The translations under genes were made by a program, and so were the position numbers. Below, in pieces: positions 52,757-62,451 of a DNA stretch of 64,000 bases (position 1 is its first letter; the number at the start of each line of letters is the position of its first letter). This DNA comes from Streptomyces sp. NBC_01283 (lineage in GTDB: Bacteria > Actinomycetota > Actinomycetes > Streptomycetales > Streptomycetaceae). Where the stretch lies: assembly GCF_041435335.1 (NCBI RefSeq), contig NZ_CP108430.1:186001-250000 (forward strand), written 5' to 3'. The notes below the pieces were generated by a model. The model was not told the origin of the DNA and made no database searches. It was given only the letters and a program-made list of their open reading frames with translations.

Positions 52757-53764
52757 ATGGCAAAGCTCGTGCAGTTCGACCGGATCGGCGGACCCGAGGT
52801 CCTCGCCCTCCGCGATGTCGCCTCCCGCGCTCCGGGCGCGGGCGAGGTACGTATCCGGGTCGACGCGATCGGCCTGAACCGGGCCGAGATCATGTACCGC
52901 GAAGGCGCCTACTTCTACCAGCCGGTCTTCCCCTCAACGCTCGGCTACGAGGCCGCAGGCGTCATCGAGGCAGTCGGCGAGGGCGTGAGCGGGTTCGCCG
53001 CGGGCGACCCGGTGGCCGTCGTGCCCGCGTTCCTGCAGAGCGAGTACGGCACATACGGCACCAGCGTCGTCCTGCCGGCCGCAGCCGTCGTCCCCCGCCC
53101 CGCACCGGTGGACGCCGTCACCGCGGCGGCCGTGTGGATGGCCTACATCACCGCCTACGGCCCCCTCGCCGAAAGCGGCCGGGTACATCCGGGCGACCAC
53201 GTCCTGATCACCGCGGCCTCCAGCAGCGTCGGCCTGGCCGCCATCCAGATCGCCCGCCACATCGGCGCCATCCCCATCGCCACCACCCGCGGCGCCAGCA
53301 AGAAGCAGCGCCTCCTGGACGCCGGCGCGGCCGACGTCATCGTCACCGACGATGATGACCTGCCCGCCCGCATCGCGGAGATTACCGGCGGCACGGGGGT
53401 GCGCCTGGCCTTCGACCCGATCGCAGGCCCCGGCGTCGAAACCCTCGCCCAGGGCATCGCCCCCGGCGGACACCTGGTCGTCTACGGTGCGCTCGACCCG
53501 TGCATCACCCCGCTGCCCAACGCACAGTCCTTCCCGGCACTGAACACCAGCACCTACACCCTCTTCGAAATCACGGGCGACCCCGAGCGGCTGCGCCGTG
53601 CGGTCGCGTTCATCAACGCCGGACTCGCCTCGGGCTCGTTCACCCCCGTCGTCGACAAGATCTTCGACCTGGCCGACATCGCCGACGCCCACCGCTACAT
53701 GGAGGCCAACGGCCAGGTCGGCAAGATCGTCGTCACCGTCACCCACGACGACACCACCGCCTAA
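52757..53764 (+). CDS. Medium-chain quinone-oxidoreductase-type dehydrogenase
   Basis: 335 residues. The N-terminal GroES-like fold (GLNRAEIMYREGAYF, GYEAAGVIEAVGEGV) and the cofactor domain (VLITAASSSVGLAAIQIA, the NADPH-binding variant of GxGxxG) define the zinc-independent MDR/quinone reductase group; no zinc ligands (GHE/Cys cluster) are present. Start at the ATG at 52757. It is 60 bases upstream of a second MDR gene, and both probably belong to one ArsR-controlled unit. Confidence 0.92.
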   Translation: MAKLVQFDRIGGPEVLALRDVASRAPGAGEVRIRVDAIGLNRAEIMYREGAYFYQPVFPSTLGYEAAGVIEAVGEGVSGFAAGDPVAVVPAFLQSEYGTYGTSVVLPAAAVVPRPAPVDAVTAAAVWMAYITAYGPLAESGRVHPGDHVLITAASSSVGLAAIQIARHIGAIPIATTRGASKKQRLLDAGAADVIVTDDDDLPARIAEITGGTGVRLAFDPIAGPGVETLAQGIAPGGHLVVYGALDPCITPLPNAQSFPALNTSTYTLFEITGDPERLRRAVAFINAGLASGSFTPVVDKIFDLADIADAHRYMEANGQVGKIVVTVTHDDTTA

Positions 53765-53824
53765 AGGCCAGCCGTGCCGCTCCCCACCGCTCTCCCCCAC
53801 ATGCAAACGAAAGGAGCACGTGTC

Positions 53825-54838
53825 ATGCGTGCCTGGCAGCTCGAAGACTTCGGCCTGGACAACCTCCGACTCGCGGAGCGCCCCACCCCCAAGCCCGGTC
53901 CCGGTCAGATCCTCGTGAAGGTCTCCGCGGTCTCTCTGAACTTCCGCGACAAGGCGATCGTCGACGGCGTCTACAACCCAGAGAAGATGCCGAAGAACCT
54001 CATACCGGTCAACGACACCGCCGGCGTGGTCGCTGAGCTGGGGCCGGGTGTCACCGAGTGGAAGGTCGGCGACCGCGTCATGTCGCACTTCTACTCACAC
54101 TGGCTCGACGGCGCCCCGGCGCGGGACGAGCCCGACTGGCAGCTCGGCGGCCCGATCGACGGCGGCCTCGCCGAATACATGATCCTCGAAGCGAACTCGG
54201 CCGTCCCAACCCCGGCCAACCTCACGGACGAGCAGGCGTCCACCCTGCCCATCGCCGCGCTGACCGCCTGGTACTCGCTGGTCGAGTACGGCCAGCTCCA
54301 GCCCGGCCAGTCCGTCCTGGTGCAGGGAACCGGCGGGGTGTCCCTGTTCGCGATCCAGATGGCCAGCGCGCTCGGCGCCCGCGTCATCGCCACCTCCAGC
54401 AGCGACGACAAGCTGGAGAAGGCGGCCGCCCTGGGTGCCAGTGACCTCATCAACTACCGCACCGCCCCGGACTGGGCCGAGAAGGTACGCGAGCTCACCG
54501 ATGGTCAGGGCGTGGACCAGGTCATCGAGGTCGTCGGCGGCGACAACCTCAACCAGTCCGTCCACGCCACCCGGGCCGCCGGCCACATCTCCCTCGTCGG
54601 CTTCCTCGGCGGCATGACCGCCCCACTCGACGTCCTGTCCCTCCTCTACAGCCAGGCCGCCATCCGCGGCATCGCGGTGGGCCACCGCCGCGCCTTCCTC
54701 GACATGAACGCCTGGATCGAGAAGAACGGCCTCGACCCGGTCATCGACACCGTCTACACCTTCGAAGACGCGATCAAAGCGTACGAGCACCTCGCACGCG
54801 GCGCCTTCGGCAAGATCGTCATTCGCATCGCCGACTGA
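53825..54838 (+). CDS. Medium-chain NAD(P)-dependent dehydrogenase
   Basis: 337 residues. It has FRDKAIVDGVYNPEKMPKNL, VNDTAGVVAELGPGVTEWKV and VLVQGTGGVSLFAIQMASAL (cofactor site GTGGVS). It lacks the catalytic-zinc GHE and structural-zinc Cys cluster, so it too belongs to the zinc-independent MDR branch. ATG at 53825 with AAAGGAG upstream. Only distantly similar to its neighbour, so not a recent duplication. Followed by a strong hairpin at 54868. Confidence 0.92.
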   Translation: MRAWQLEDFGLDNLRLAERPTPKPGPGQILVKVSAVSLNFRDKAIVDGVYNPEKMPKNLIPVNDTAGVVAELGPGVTEWKVGDRVMSHFYSHWLDGAPARDEPDWQLGGPIDGGLAEYMILEANSAVPTPANLTDEQASTLPIAALTAWYSLVEYGQLQPGQSVLVQGTGGVSLFAIQMASALGARVIATSSSDDKLEKAAALGASDLINYRTAPDWAEKVRELTDGQGVDQVIEVVGGDNLNQSVHATRAAGHISLVGFLGGMTAPLDVLSLLYSQAAIRGIAVGHRRAFLDMNAWIEKNGLDPVIDTVYTFEDAIKAYEHLARGAFGKIVIRIAD

Positions 54839-54867
54839 CACCGCTCACGATCGCAAGGACAGCCGCG

Positions 54868-54903
54868 GTGCCTGTCGTCAAACGTTCGAATGACGACAGG
54901 CAC
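54868..54903. terminator. 13-bp-stem hairpin after the dehydrogenase operon
   Basis: GTGCCTGTCGTCA and its exact complement surround AACGTTCGAA, 29 bases after the dehydrogenase stop. No T-run. A terminator is likely; because a serine recombinase gene follows 130 bases on, a recombination-site role is an alternative. Confidence 0.65.
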
Positions 54904-55375
54904 GGCGGGCGTCCAATGAACCCCGGCTTTCCGGGGGTCGGCAGCGGCGCAGATCCAATCAGATCCGATGACGGCTGCTGACAGGGTTTGCTGACAGCTA
55001 GGGTCGAATGCCAGCACCGACACGGGGAGCGGCATGGCCAACCTGGTCTACAAACGGGTGTCGACCGACCAGCAGTCGACCGACCGTCAGAACCTCGTTC
55101 TGGCGGAGGCCGGGATCAAGGACCCGGTCGTCTTCGAGGAGCAGGCCGGGACCTCCAGCCGTCTCCACCCGCTTCAGCGCCCGAAGTTCGCCGAACTGCT
55201 GACCTACGCGCGGCCGGGCGACTCCGTGCACATCTCCGAGATGTTCCGGCTCGTGCGCGGCACCGGGCACATCCTCGACGTGCTCGACGTCCTCCACCGC
55301 GACCGTCTCACCCTGCGCATCCACGACGGCGCGTTCTCCGCGATGGACCTCACCGCCCGCCACCCACGTACCGGC

Positions 55376-56314
55376 TAGAGGGTGTCTGAGAAGTCCCGTT
55401 CAGGGCAGGGCTTTTGCGGCCCGGTGCAGCAGGAGCATGATTGTGGCCAGGTAGATCGCGTTCTCCTGGCTGGTGGCCAGGTACTCGTAGTCCTTGGAGA
55501 GTCTGCGGTACCGGCCCAGCCAGGCAAAACTCCGCTCGATCACCCAACGGCGCGGAACCACCGCGAATATCGGCACCTCGTGTGGTGGAGCGTCGGCCTT
55601 GGCCCAGGTACTGCGGAAGCCGCCGTCCTTGCGCTGCACGACCTGGATGGTGATCCCGGTTTCCTCCTGGACCCAGGCCAGGAAGTCCCGGCCTCGATAG
55701 CCCTGGTCGGCCCACACATGTCGTAGCCGAGGGAACTTCCCGGCGCACCGGGCCAGCAGCACCATGACCCCGTCCCGGTCACTGACGTTCGCCGGGCTGA
55801 CGCAGACCGCCAGGACCACGCCGCGGGTGTCGACCAACAGGTGGCGCTTGATGCCCTGCACCTTCTTGGCGCCGTCGTACCCGTGCCAGCCGCCGCGCTC
55901 GGTAGCCTTCACACTCTGGCTGTCCACCACCCCGGCACTCGGCGTCGCCTCACGTCCCTGGCCAGTACGTTCCCGGGCCCGCAGCGCGGCCAGCATCTCC
56001 TCCCAGCAGCCCTCGATGCGCCACTGCCGCCAGTAGTGGTAGACGGTCTGCCAGGGCGGAAAATCATGCGGGAGCAGCCGCCAGGCACACCCGGGCCCGG
56101 ACCCAGTACGCAAGGGCATCGATGATCTCCCGCCGCGGATGCTTGGGCGGACGCCCACCAGGCTTCGGCGGTGGCACTATCGGCGCCAGCACGGCCCACT
56201 CCACCTGCGACAGATCCGTCGGATACGCGAGTCGAGACCCGGTCATCCCAGCCTCCAGCAGCACAGGGACTATCAACTCACCTTCCCTGAACGGAACTTC
56301 TCAGACACCCTCTA
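55376..56314 (-). mobile_element. IS5-family (IS427-like) element inside the recombinase
   Basis: 939 bp. The ends are perfect inverted repeats TAGAGGGTGTCTGAGAAG / CTTCTCAGACACCCTCTA. The flanks are GGC and GCTG; the target is probably the CTAG/TA type of the IS427 group, so a duplication cannot be told apart from the repeat ends. Carries a two-frame transposase. Confidence 0.9.
55400..56276 (-). CDS. IS5-family transposase, two overlapping frames
   Basis: Frame A (56276-56064) starts TGSRLAYPTDLSQVEWAVLA and reaches IIDALAYWVRA. Frame B (ending at 55400) continues CAWRLLPHDFPPWQTVYHYW with DDE residues in GVVDSQSVKAT, VWADQGYRG and RWVIERSFAW. The switch occurs at GGGCCCGGG near 56100, a plausible slippery site for programmed frameshifting as in IS427 elements; a disabling mutation is the alternative. 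Confidence 0.87.
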
Positions 56315-56930
56315 GCTGCTGTCCACCGTGAAGTTCATGGCGCAGACCCTCGCCGCCGCCGGCGAACTCCAGCGCGACCTCCAGCGCGAGCTGACCTACG
56401 ACGGACTGCGAGCCGCCGAGGCCAAAGGCAACAAGGGCGGACGCCGCCCGGCCATCCCGGACGGGAAAACCCAGACCGTACGCGCCGCGTACCTGGAAGG
56501 CCGGTCCATCGCGGCCCTCGCCCGCGACCACAACGTCAGCCGCGGCGCCATCCGCACCGCCGTCGCCGACCTCCTGCCCGAGTACACGGCCGCCGACCCG
56601 GACACCTCAACCCCTGCACTGCCGGTCATCCTCGACATGCCGGGCAAGGTCGCCGACTTCCTCCGCGCCACCGAACTGGAGCCCGCCGAACGCACCACAC
56701 TCGACCAGGGCGTGACCGTCCGGCGCGGACAGGGCTACACCCTGCGCGTCACTGCCGTGCCCGCGATCCACCGCCGACTCCTCGACCTCTGCCAAGCCCT
56801 CGACGGCACCGCGGCGGTCCCGGCCCAGCGCAAGGCCCGTCGCGAGTACGAGAACCGGGTCAACCTGCATGCCCCCGCTCCGAACCTCGGAAGTCGGTCA
56901 CGCTCCGCTACATGACGGGTAACGGCAGCT

Positions 56931-57553
56931 TCACGAGTACAGGGCCTGCTCGTGGGGCTGGTTGCTGTCCACAAGCTCCTTGGGCGGGCTGAGGACGGCG
57001 CGACAGCGGGTCATGTCGTCGGGATGGATGGGCGCTTCGGTGAGGTAACCGATGATGCGGCCGCCGGGTTGGTCACGAACGGTCGTGCTGAACGCTGCGA
57101 GGACGTCGTGGAGGGTGTACATCAACAGCCACCAGGCGGCCCGGCAGGCGAAATGGCCGGATGCGTGCAGGGCAGGAGCGGTGAGGAACGGCGGGCGTGC
57201 GTCCTTGAGGCCCGGGCCGATGACGATGCCCGCCTGGGCGATGAGCGCGTCGATGCCGGGCAGGACGATCGAGGGCCGCTCCGTTGCCTCCTTTCGGAGG
57301 GCGGTGGCCAGTTCTTCAGCGAGGGCTTCGGCGAAGAGCGCGTCGACTGTGGCTGCGCCCGTGCGGCGAGGAGGTCGATCAACACGGCGGTGTAGGCGTA
57401 GGCGGGTGCCAACCGAGATGCCGAAGCAGGCGGCAAATCTGGGCCCGGATGTCGCGTATGCGCGCATACACCAGACTGACGAGCCCGCGTTGGTGCGGCG
57501 GGAGCTTGCAGCGGCGGGCACACTCGCGAGTGACGATGAGCATGGTGATCCAC
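56931..57553 (-). pseudogene. Hypothetical gene with frameshift
   Basis: The last 150 codons are clearly coding (ALFAEALAEELATALRKEAT, PGIDALIAQAGIVIGPGLKD, FACRAAWWLLMYTLHDVLAA). The first part is in another frame (MLIVTRECARRCKLPPHQRG, LVYARIRDIRAQICRLLRHL from 57542). The join is near 57400. I do not recognise the family. It follows the recombinase on the opposite strand and may belong to the same mobile unit. Confidence 0.5.
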
Positions 57554-57664
57554 TCGACCAGCGCATGCGGCAGGTCGAGTGCGGCAGGATAGGAGCCTGG
57601 CCTGAGGGGGCGGTGAGCCAGATGCGGCTCACCACCCCCTCAGGACTCTGCTCGTGGTTTTCCC

Positions 57665-58975
57665 TCAGGTGTCCGAGCCGGTCTTCCGGCGGCGGACGAC
57701 GAACACCGCCGTCGCGCCGAGCAGCACGGCCGCGCCGCCCGCGAGGGCGATCGAGGTGGTGTCGGAGGACGAACCCGTTTCGGCGAGGTTGCCGTGCGTG
57801 CCGGTGGTCGCCGGGGTGCCCGCCGTCGATCCCTGCGGGGTGGTGCCGGTGTTGCCAGTGCCGGGCTTCGTAGTCTTGGAGGGCTTGGCGTCCTCCGCCT
57901 TGCTGGGCTTGCTGCCGTCGGCCTCGACGTCGAACTCGTACATGTCCGCGCCGGGCGTTCCGCCGCAGGTACCGTCCTCGTTGTAGAAGTCGGCCGCGAT
58001 GAACAGAACGCCGTTGCCAACCGGGGTGGCCTTGTCGAGGGTGAGGCGCAGCTTCACATCGACGTGTGCGCCGGGCTTCAGCGCGCCGACGCCGTCGGTG
58101 TAGTCGTCCTCGACGTTCTGCCACTTCGGGGCGGACTTGGTGGACCACTGGAGGCGGAAGAACCTGCCCGTGTCCTTGAGGCCGGTCTTGTCGGTCGCGT
58201 GGACTCCGGTGAATGTGATGATGTCGTCCATGTGGCGATCGGAGCCGTTGGTCACCCGGACGGAGAAGTCGGTGGCCGTCCCGGCGACGAGCTTGTCCGG
58301 CAGGCCGTTCACCTCGGCGGTGAGGTCGGGCTCGGGCGCGCAGTCCTCGCCCTCCTCCTCGGCCTCCTTGATGGCCTGGACCAGCGCGGCGTCGGCCGCG
58401 ATCTTCACCGCGAGCGCGTCGTCCGCCGCCTCGTCGAGCACGCCGTGGGCGCGGACCGCCGCGCCCCGTGCGTCGTCGACCTTCTCCCTGGCCTCAACGG
58501 CCGCAGTGTCGGCGGCGGTCTTGGCGGTGGCGGCCGTCGCCGCGGTCGCCTCGGCCTTGGAGACCGCGGCCTTGGCGGTGGCCTTCTCCTCCTCCGTGGC
58601 GGTCTCGGGCAGGGCGTCGAGCGCGGCCACCGCGTCGGTCACGGCCTGGTCGGCTTTCATCTTCGCGGTGGCGGCATCCTTGGCGGCCTGCTTGGCGCCG
58701 GCCGAGGCCACCGCAAGGGGGTGGGTGCCACCGAGCTCGTCGAGCGTCTTCTCCAGCTTGCTGGTGCCGTTGGCCTTCGCCTGGGCGGCCTTGTCGTACG
58801 CCCTATGTGCCTCGGCGGCGGCTGCCTCCAGCTTCTTGATGGTCGGTTTGCTCTGCCGGCCCTGCGTCTGTACCGCCGAGTTGACGTCAGCGAACGCGGG
58901 GCTTACGGAGAGCGGCGCGGCGGAGGTTGTCACGGCGAGGGCGACAGCGCTGGCGAGTGCGTGGTGAATCTTCAC
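57665..58975 (-). CDS. LAxTG sortase-anchored surface protein
   Basis: 436 residues. Signal peptide (ALASAVALAVTTSAAP, cleavage near AFADVN), then an Ala/Lys/Glu-rich helical or coiled-coil stalk (35-205), a Cys-containing Ig-like domain (215-345) and a Pro/Thr-rich wall-spanning linker. A sorting signal follows: NLAETGSSS, a hydrophobic helix and RRRKTGSDT. LAxTG is the motif recognised by sortase E in high-GC actinomycetes. It is likely displayed on the wall of aerial or vegetative hyphae. No sortase gene is adjacent. Confidence 0.9.
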   Translation of the reverse strand: MKIHHALASAVALAVTTSAAPLSVSPAFADVNSAVQTQGRQSKPTIKKLEAAAAEAHRAYDKAAQAKANGTSKLEKTLDELGGTHPLAVASAGAKQAAKDAATAKMKADQAVTDAVAALDALPETATEEEKATAKAAVSKAEATAATAATAKTAADTAAVEAREKVDDARGAAVRAHGVLDEAADDALAVKIAADAALVQAIKEAEEEGEDCAPEPDLTAEVNGLPDKLVAGTATDFSVRVTNGSDRHMDDIITFTGVHATDKTGLKDTGRFFRLQWSTKSAPKWQNVEDDYTDGVGALKPGAHVDVKLRLTLDKATPVGNGVLFIAADFYNEDGTCGGTPGADMYEFDVEADGSKPSKAEDAKPSKTTKPGTGNTGTTPQGSTAGTPATTGTHGNLAETGSSSDTTSIALAGGAAVLLGATAVFVVRRRKTGSDT

Positions 58976-59334
58976 GGGTTCCTTTGGGTTGACTAATGTT
59001 TTGGAGCATCCAGGCAGGACGTGCTCCTGTCATGCAGACGATGGACGGCGCGGCTGTATTGGCTTCCCAACTAGTCATAGCTGAGGGTGCAAACCCTTCC
59101 GATGGCCACGTCACCCGGCTATCGCCCTTCGCGCGACACAGCGCATAGGAGATCCCCTGCGGGACCAACTGCCCTGTACTGCCAATCCACCGGTGCGGCT
59201 CTGTTCACGAGGATGCCTCTGCTTGGAAGGTGGCCTCGTTGTCCGAGTGAGCTGCTGCGCCCGATACGGGACACCGGGCTGCGAAGCAGGGGGGAGGGAT
59301 AATCGCCACGACCGGCCGCCGACGTCCGCATGGC
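58976..59334. other. Intergenic region
   Basis: No gene supported. It contains the promoter of the surface protein gene near 58980-59080, which has a long leader. Confidence 0.35.
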
Positions 59335-59883
59335 TCACGGGGTTATTCCGTCGGCGCATGGGGAGCCTCGTTCCTGAGTCTGCTCGCCCAGGACGTACTT
59401 CTCCATGAACTCCCCGAACCGGCGGTCGAACGCCGTGTCCAACTTCAGCTGATGACCCCACGCGGTCAAAATGATTGGCGCGTCCTGGGACTTGTAGGGG
59501 CTCATGAAGGAGTACGGGGTGGCGGATACCTTCTTGCTAAGCCTCTGCACGTCGCGCGGTGATGCCTCGTCGTTGTACGAGACCCATACCGCGCCGTGCT
59601 CCAGCGAGTGCACGGCGTGTTCGTTCGGGACCTGCTTCGTGTAGACCTTCGCGTCGCAGTTGAGCCACACCGGGTGGTGGTCCCCGCCGACAGGCGGGTT
59701 CATCGGGTAACTGACCTTGGTGGTCACATGGTTGCGGGTGAGGCCGGACCAGGTCCGTTCACCCTTGACGAGCGTGGGCGGTGCGGACTCCTTGTCGCGG
59801 AGAAGGAGCCCCACGGCGGCGAAGACGGCGAACGTAACGGCCGCGATAATGATCAGAAACCGGCAGAGGTGTCTTGGGGTCAT
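59335..59883 (-). CDS. DUF3105 membrane-anchored protein
   Basis: 182 residues. An N-terminal TM helix (FLIIIAAVTFAVFAAVGLLL) anchors an extracytoplasmic domain with PPVGGDHHPVWLNCDAKVYT, AVHSLEHGAVWVSYN and SPYKSQDAPIILTAWGHQLK, the hallmark His-rich motifs of DUF3105, often found beside copper-related DUF305 genes. The His/Cys content suggests metal binding. No partner gene nearby. Confidence 0.88.
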   Translation of the reverse strand: MTPRHLCRFLIIIAAVTFAVFAAVGLLLRDKESAPPTLVKGERTWSGLTRNHVTTKVSYPMNPPVGGDHHPVWLNCDAKVYTKQVPNEHAVHSLEHGAVWVSYNDEASPRDVQRLSKKVSATPYSFMSPYKSQDAPIILTAWGHQLKLDTAFDRRFGEFMEKYVLGEQTQERGSPCADGITP

Positions 59884-60394
59884 GTGGTGTCCTTTAATTC
59901 AGGAGCCGGGAAAGCAGAGGCCGGAGGGGGAGCACGGCATCCTCAGCCCGGTCGAAACGGGCAAGAGAACGTGGGCGCGGCCAACTACGCCCAGCACGAA
60001 CAGCAGAGAGGGCCTACGGGGCCACGGTCGCCGGCAGCCGGCGTGGCCAGAAAAACACGGGGCCGGGCTGTGGCAGCGAGATGCGTCGTCTCAGACGCAC
60101 GATCTCCTCGACCTGGTGTAGCTGCCGTGCACAAATACATCCTTTCCGCTGGGAAGGCGGCCCGGTAGCCCCATCTGCCCTACCAGTACATAAGGCGCTT
60201 CTATGGCTGAGAGGCGAGGGTGGCGACAGGGAAGGGGAGTTATAGCGGAGGCTGCGTTATCAGCCAGAATCCCAAGGCCAGTTCACCCTGACCGCATGCC
60301 ACGACAGATCGGTGCGCCCGCAAAACCGGCGCCTGGGGAATGGGAGCGTCCACCGGTGCCGGCGAGATCAGCGCCAGCCCCAGCACGAAATACA
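59884..60394. other. Gap with no supported gene
   Basis: Frames open on the plus strand are Arg/Gly-rich and not convincing. Confidence 0.35.
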
Positions 60395-60553
60395 CCACCG
60401 GCCGGGCGGGCAGCAGGAGTCTGCGACGCTCGCCCGCCCGCAGGCCGCCGCCACCTGGTCCATCAAGGCCGGTGGATACACCCAAGTCAACAGCCATAAT
60501 CCCGAAACCTCGGAATCACTCGCAGGCATCCGCACCACCCCCGACGAGTACAA
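60395..60553 (-). pseudogene. IS4-family transposase N-terminal remnant
   Basis: Minus strand: LLTWVYPPALMDQVAAACGRA in one frame, then GERRRLLLPARPVVYFVLGL in the next, matches the N-terminal domain of Streptomyces IS4 transposases (GVLTRVFPPxLVDxVxxxxGR...RRxRLLPARVVVYFVLAL). One frameshift; the rest of the element is gone. Confidence 0.65.
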
Positions 60554-60659
60554 TCAAGCAGCCTAAGCCCGCAAGCTGAAGCAACGGCATTGCGTCTGAG
60601 GCAGCCAGGTGACCCGGAGCATTGTCAAACGCGAGTATCTCGGGCCACAAGGAATGAGC

Positions 60660-61211
60660 TCAGTGGACGGCCCATACTTCCGGGGGGAGGTAGCTCAGCG
60701 GGGCGTTCATGGCCTCTGCGGGGAGGAACACCGGCCGCGTGAGCACATGGTCACCCGCGCGCTGCGCGCAGATCACCACGCCCAGACTGAGTGACCCGGG
60801 TACGCCAAGGTTCAGGTAGAACAGCTCAGAAGATGACTCACGGATCTCGGCGCGATCGACGAGCCACTGCTCCAGATCCGAGGGCGCCCGACCAACCAGC
60901 GCTATGCCGTCCGCGTAGACCTGAGGACCCTTGAGAGCATCAACAGATATCCCTCGCAGTCGCTCGTCCATACCGTAATAGAACGTCAGACCCAGCCTCC
61001 AGCACTCGCCTTTGACTGTGCCGTAACTGCCGTTCGGGAGGGTCGCACGTGTGCAGCGCTGGGGACCCGCCGCGGTTCCGCCGAGCGCAGCGGTGACGCC
61101 CCTGGGGCGCATCCCAAATCGTAGCGGGCCGATGGTCTCGAACGGCTCCAGTGCCCACCGCCGCCGCTCGCTGTCTGGCAACACATCCCACACGCCCCAC
61201 TGATCGAACAT
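60660..61211 (-). CDS. Hypothetical protein
   Basis: 183 residues. FETIGPLRFGMRPRGVTAAL near the start, then CWRLGLTFYYGMDERLRGIS, VGRAPSDLEQWLVDRAEIRE and YLNLGVPGSLSLGVVICAQR: a soluble mixed alpha/beta protein of a size seen among SMI1/KNR4-like or immunity proteins, but I cannot place it. Same strand as the ABC operon, 290 bases after the permease. Confidence 0.65.
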   Translation of the reverse strand: MFDQWGVWDVLPDSERRRWALEPFETIGPLRFGMRPRGVTAALGGTAAGPQRCTRATLPNGSYGTVKGECWRLGLTFYYGMDERLRGISVDALKGPQVYADGIALVGRAPSDLEQWLVDRAEIRESSSELFYLNLGVPGSLSLGVVICAQRAGDHVLTRPVFLPAEAMNAPLSYLPPEVWAVH

Positions 61212-61503
61212 TCTCTTGCTTCTTCCTGACCGACCCCGTGGCAGCCAGGCCAGCTGCCACGGAGAGTTGACTTAGTTTTGATTGGCTTTGGCCGTCTTGG
61301 GCGTCACTGCGCAGAGAATGGCCGACAGCGTTTACGGACCCCATCCTGCACAATGCGGTCAACACAGGGGCGCTGATGTCGAGCGATAAGCGGCTCAGTG
61401 CTCCCTGCCAATCTCTGCCAACGAGGCGCCGGCTGCAGAAGGAAGCACGCGCCTGCCGGCGACGGGGTTGACAGGTTTCTCGTCCCAGGAATTGCAACAT
61501 GCG

Positions 61504-62451
61504 TCAGACCGTGTACCGCGACCTGCGCGAGGATATTGTGTATGCCGAGGCCAGGACAGCGACCCCACCACAGATGAGCACCCAAAGGGCTACGAGTTCC
61601 GGGATGAATACCGGAGGGACGGGCTCGAGTCCGCCAACAAACCGCAGGTGTGGGTACGAAATCGCCATCAACAGATTCCGCGGATCGAATCTCCCCAAGA
61701 CTGGAACGAGCAGGAAGGAAACACAGAATGCTGGTATCACATACAGTGGGCGCTGAAATATATGAGCCGCCCCCATTCCGAGAATGGAAAACGATATACC
61801 CGTGAGCATGAAAGTACCCAAGATTGGCAGAACATCAAGGAAGGGGATATCTCTGGGGGACTGAGTCAGGGTGGCGTCTATGTTGCCGACTACGGTGAGA
61901 CTCAGTGTCGAACTGGTCAGCAAGGCCACCACCAAGACAGCGATCGAGAGGAGGATAACGACCGGAAATAGAGCTCCCGCCTGAGCGGCAAACAGGCGGG
62001 GAAATCCTTCGCGGACGGCACGGAATTTCAGCGTCTGGTGATGAGCGTCCCGGGTGGCTGCGATGGCGCCGTAGGCGAAGAAGAGCAGTGGGGCGACGAC
62101 GAAGCAGAGGACCTCCAGGAGATTCACCGCGCCCTGGATGGGATGGAGATTTGCAAGTGCGTGTCCTGCCTGATCCCAGGTTTCTTTCAGAGGAGCGTCA
62201 GACGGGTCTGCCCCCTGCCCTGTGGCACGCTCGAAGGTATAGCCGCCCTCGGTGTGCAAGAATTGCCATTCTCTTTGCAGAGCGCTGACCGCACAGCGCG
62301 CAGTACCGTAGGCGCCGACGGCGAATATGGCTGCTGTCAGTGCGAAACACCCTACAGAGTAGAAGAAATATCGGGACATCCACTGGTAACGGATGTCACC
62401 GAGGACGGTTTGCACGAAGAGTGGCGTACGCGTCTTCGAGTCGGTCGCCAT
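61504..62451 (-). CDS. ABC transporter permease
   Basis: 315 residues from the ATG at 62451 (a TTG at 62469 is possible). Six TM segments, with a first (FFYSVGCFALTAAIFAVGAY), a large external loop with an acidic stretch, and five grouped in the second half (GALFPVVILLSIAVLVVALL, MLTGISFSILGMGAAHIF). This is the ABC-2-like layout of peptide or antibiotic exporters. It overlaps the ATPase gene by about 56 bases in another frame. Codon use is less GC-biased than the neighbourhood. Confidence 0.85.
   Translation of the reverse strand: MATDSKTRTPLFVQTVLGDIRYQWMSRYFFYSVGCFALTAAIFAVGAYGTARCAVSALQREWQFLHTEGGYTFERATGQGADPSDAPLKETWDQAGHALANLHPIQGAVNLLEVLCFVVAPLLFFAYGAIAATRDAHHQTLKFRAVREGFPRLFAAQAGALFPVVILLSIAVLVVALLTSSTLSLTVVGNIDATLTQSPRDIPFLDVLPILGTFMLTGISFSILGMGAAHIFQRPLYVIPAFCVSFLLVPVLGRFDPRNLLMAISYPHLRFVGGLEPVPPVFIPELVALWVLICGGVAVLASAYTISSRRSRYTV

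Larger units (their letters stand above)
55034..56915 (+). pseudogene. Serine recombinase/resolvase split by an IS
   Basis: The 5' part (55034-55375) encodes the resolvase catalytic domain: YKRVSTDQQSTDRQNL contains the nucleophile Ser, with RPKFAELLTYARPGDSVHIS and MFRLVRGTGH following, up to DLTARHPRTG. The 3' part (56316-56915) resumes with LLSTVKFMAQTLAAAGELQR and carries the HTH (YLEGRSIAALARDHNVSRGA) plus a C-terminal extension of about 110 residues. The IS5-family element at 55376-56314 lies between them. Removing it leaves the codons in frame except for a TAG/GAG position at the junction. The extension is not typical of Tn3 resolvases. Confidence 0.88.
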
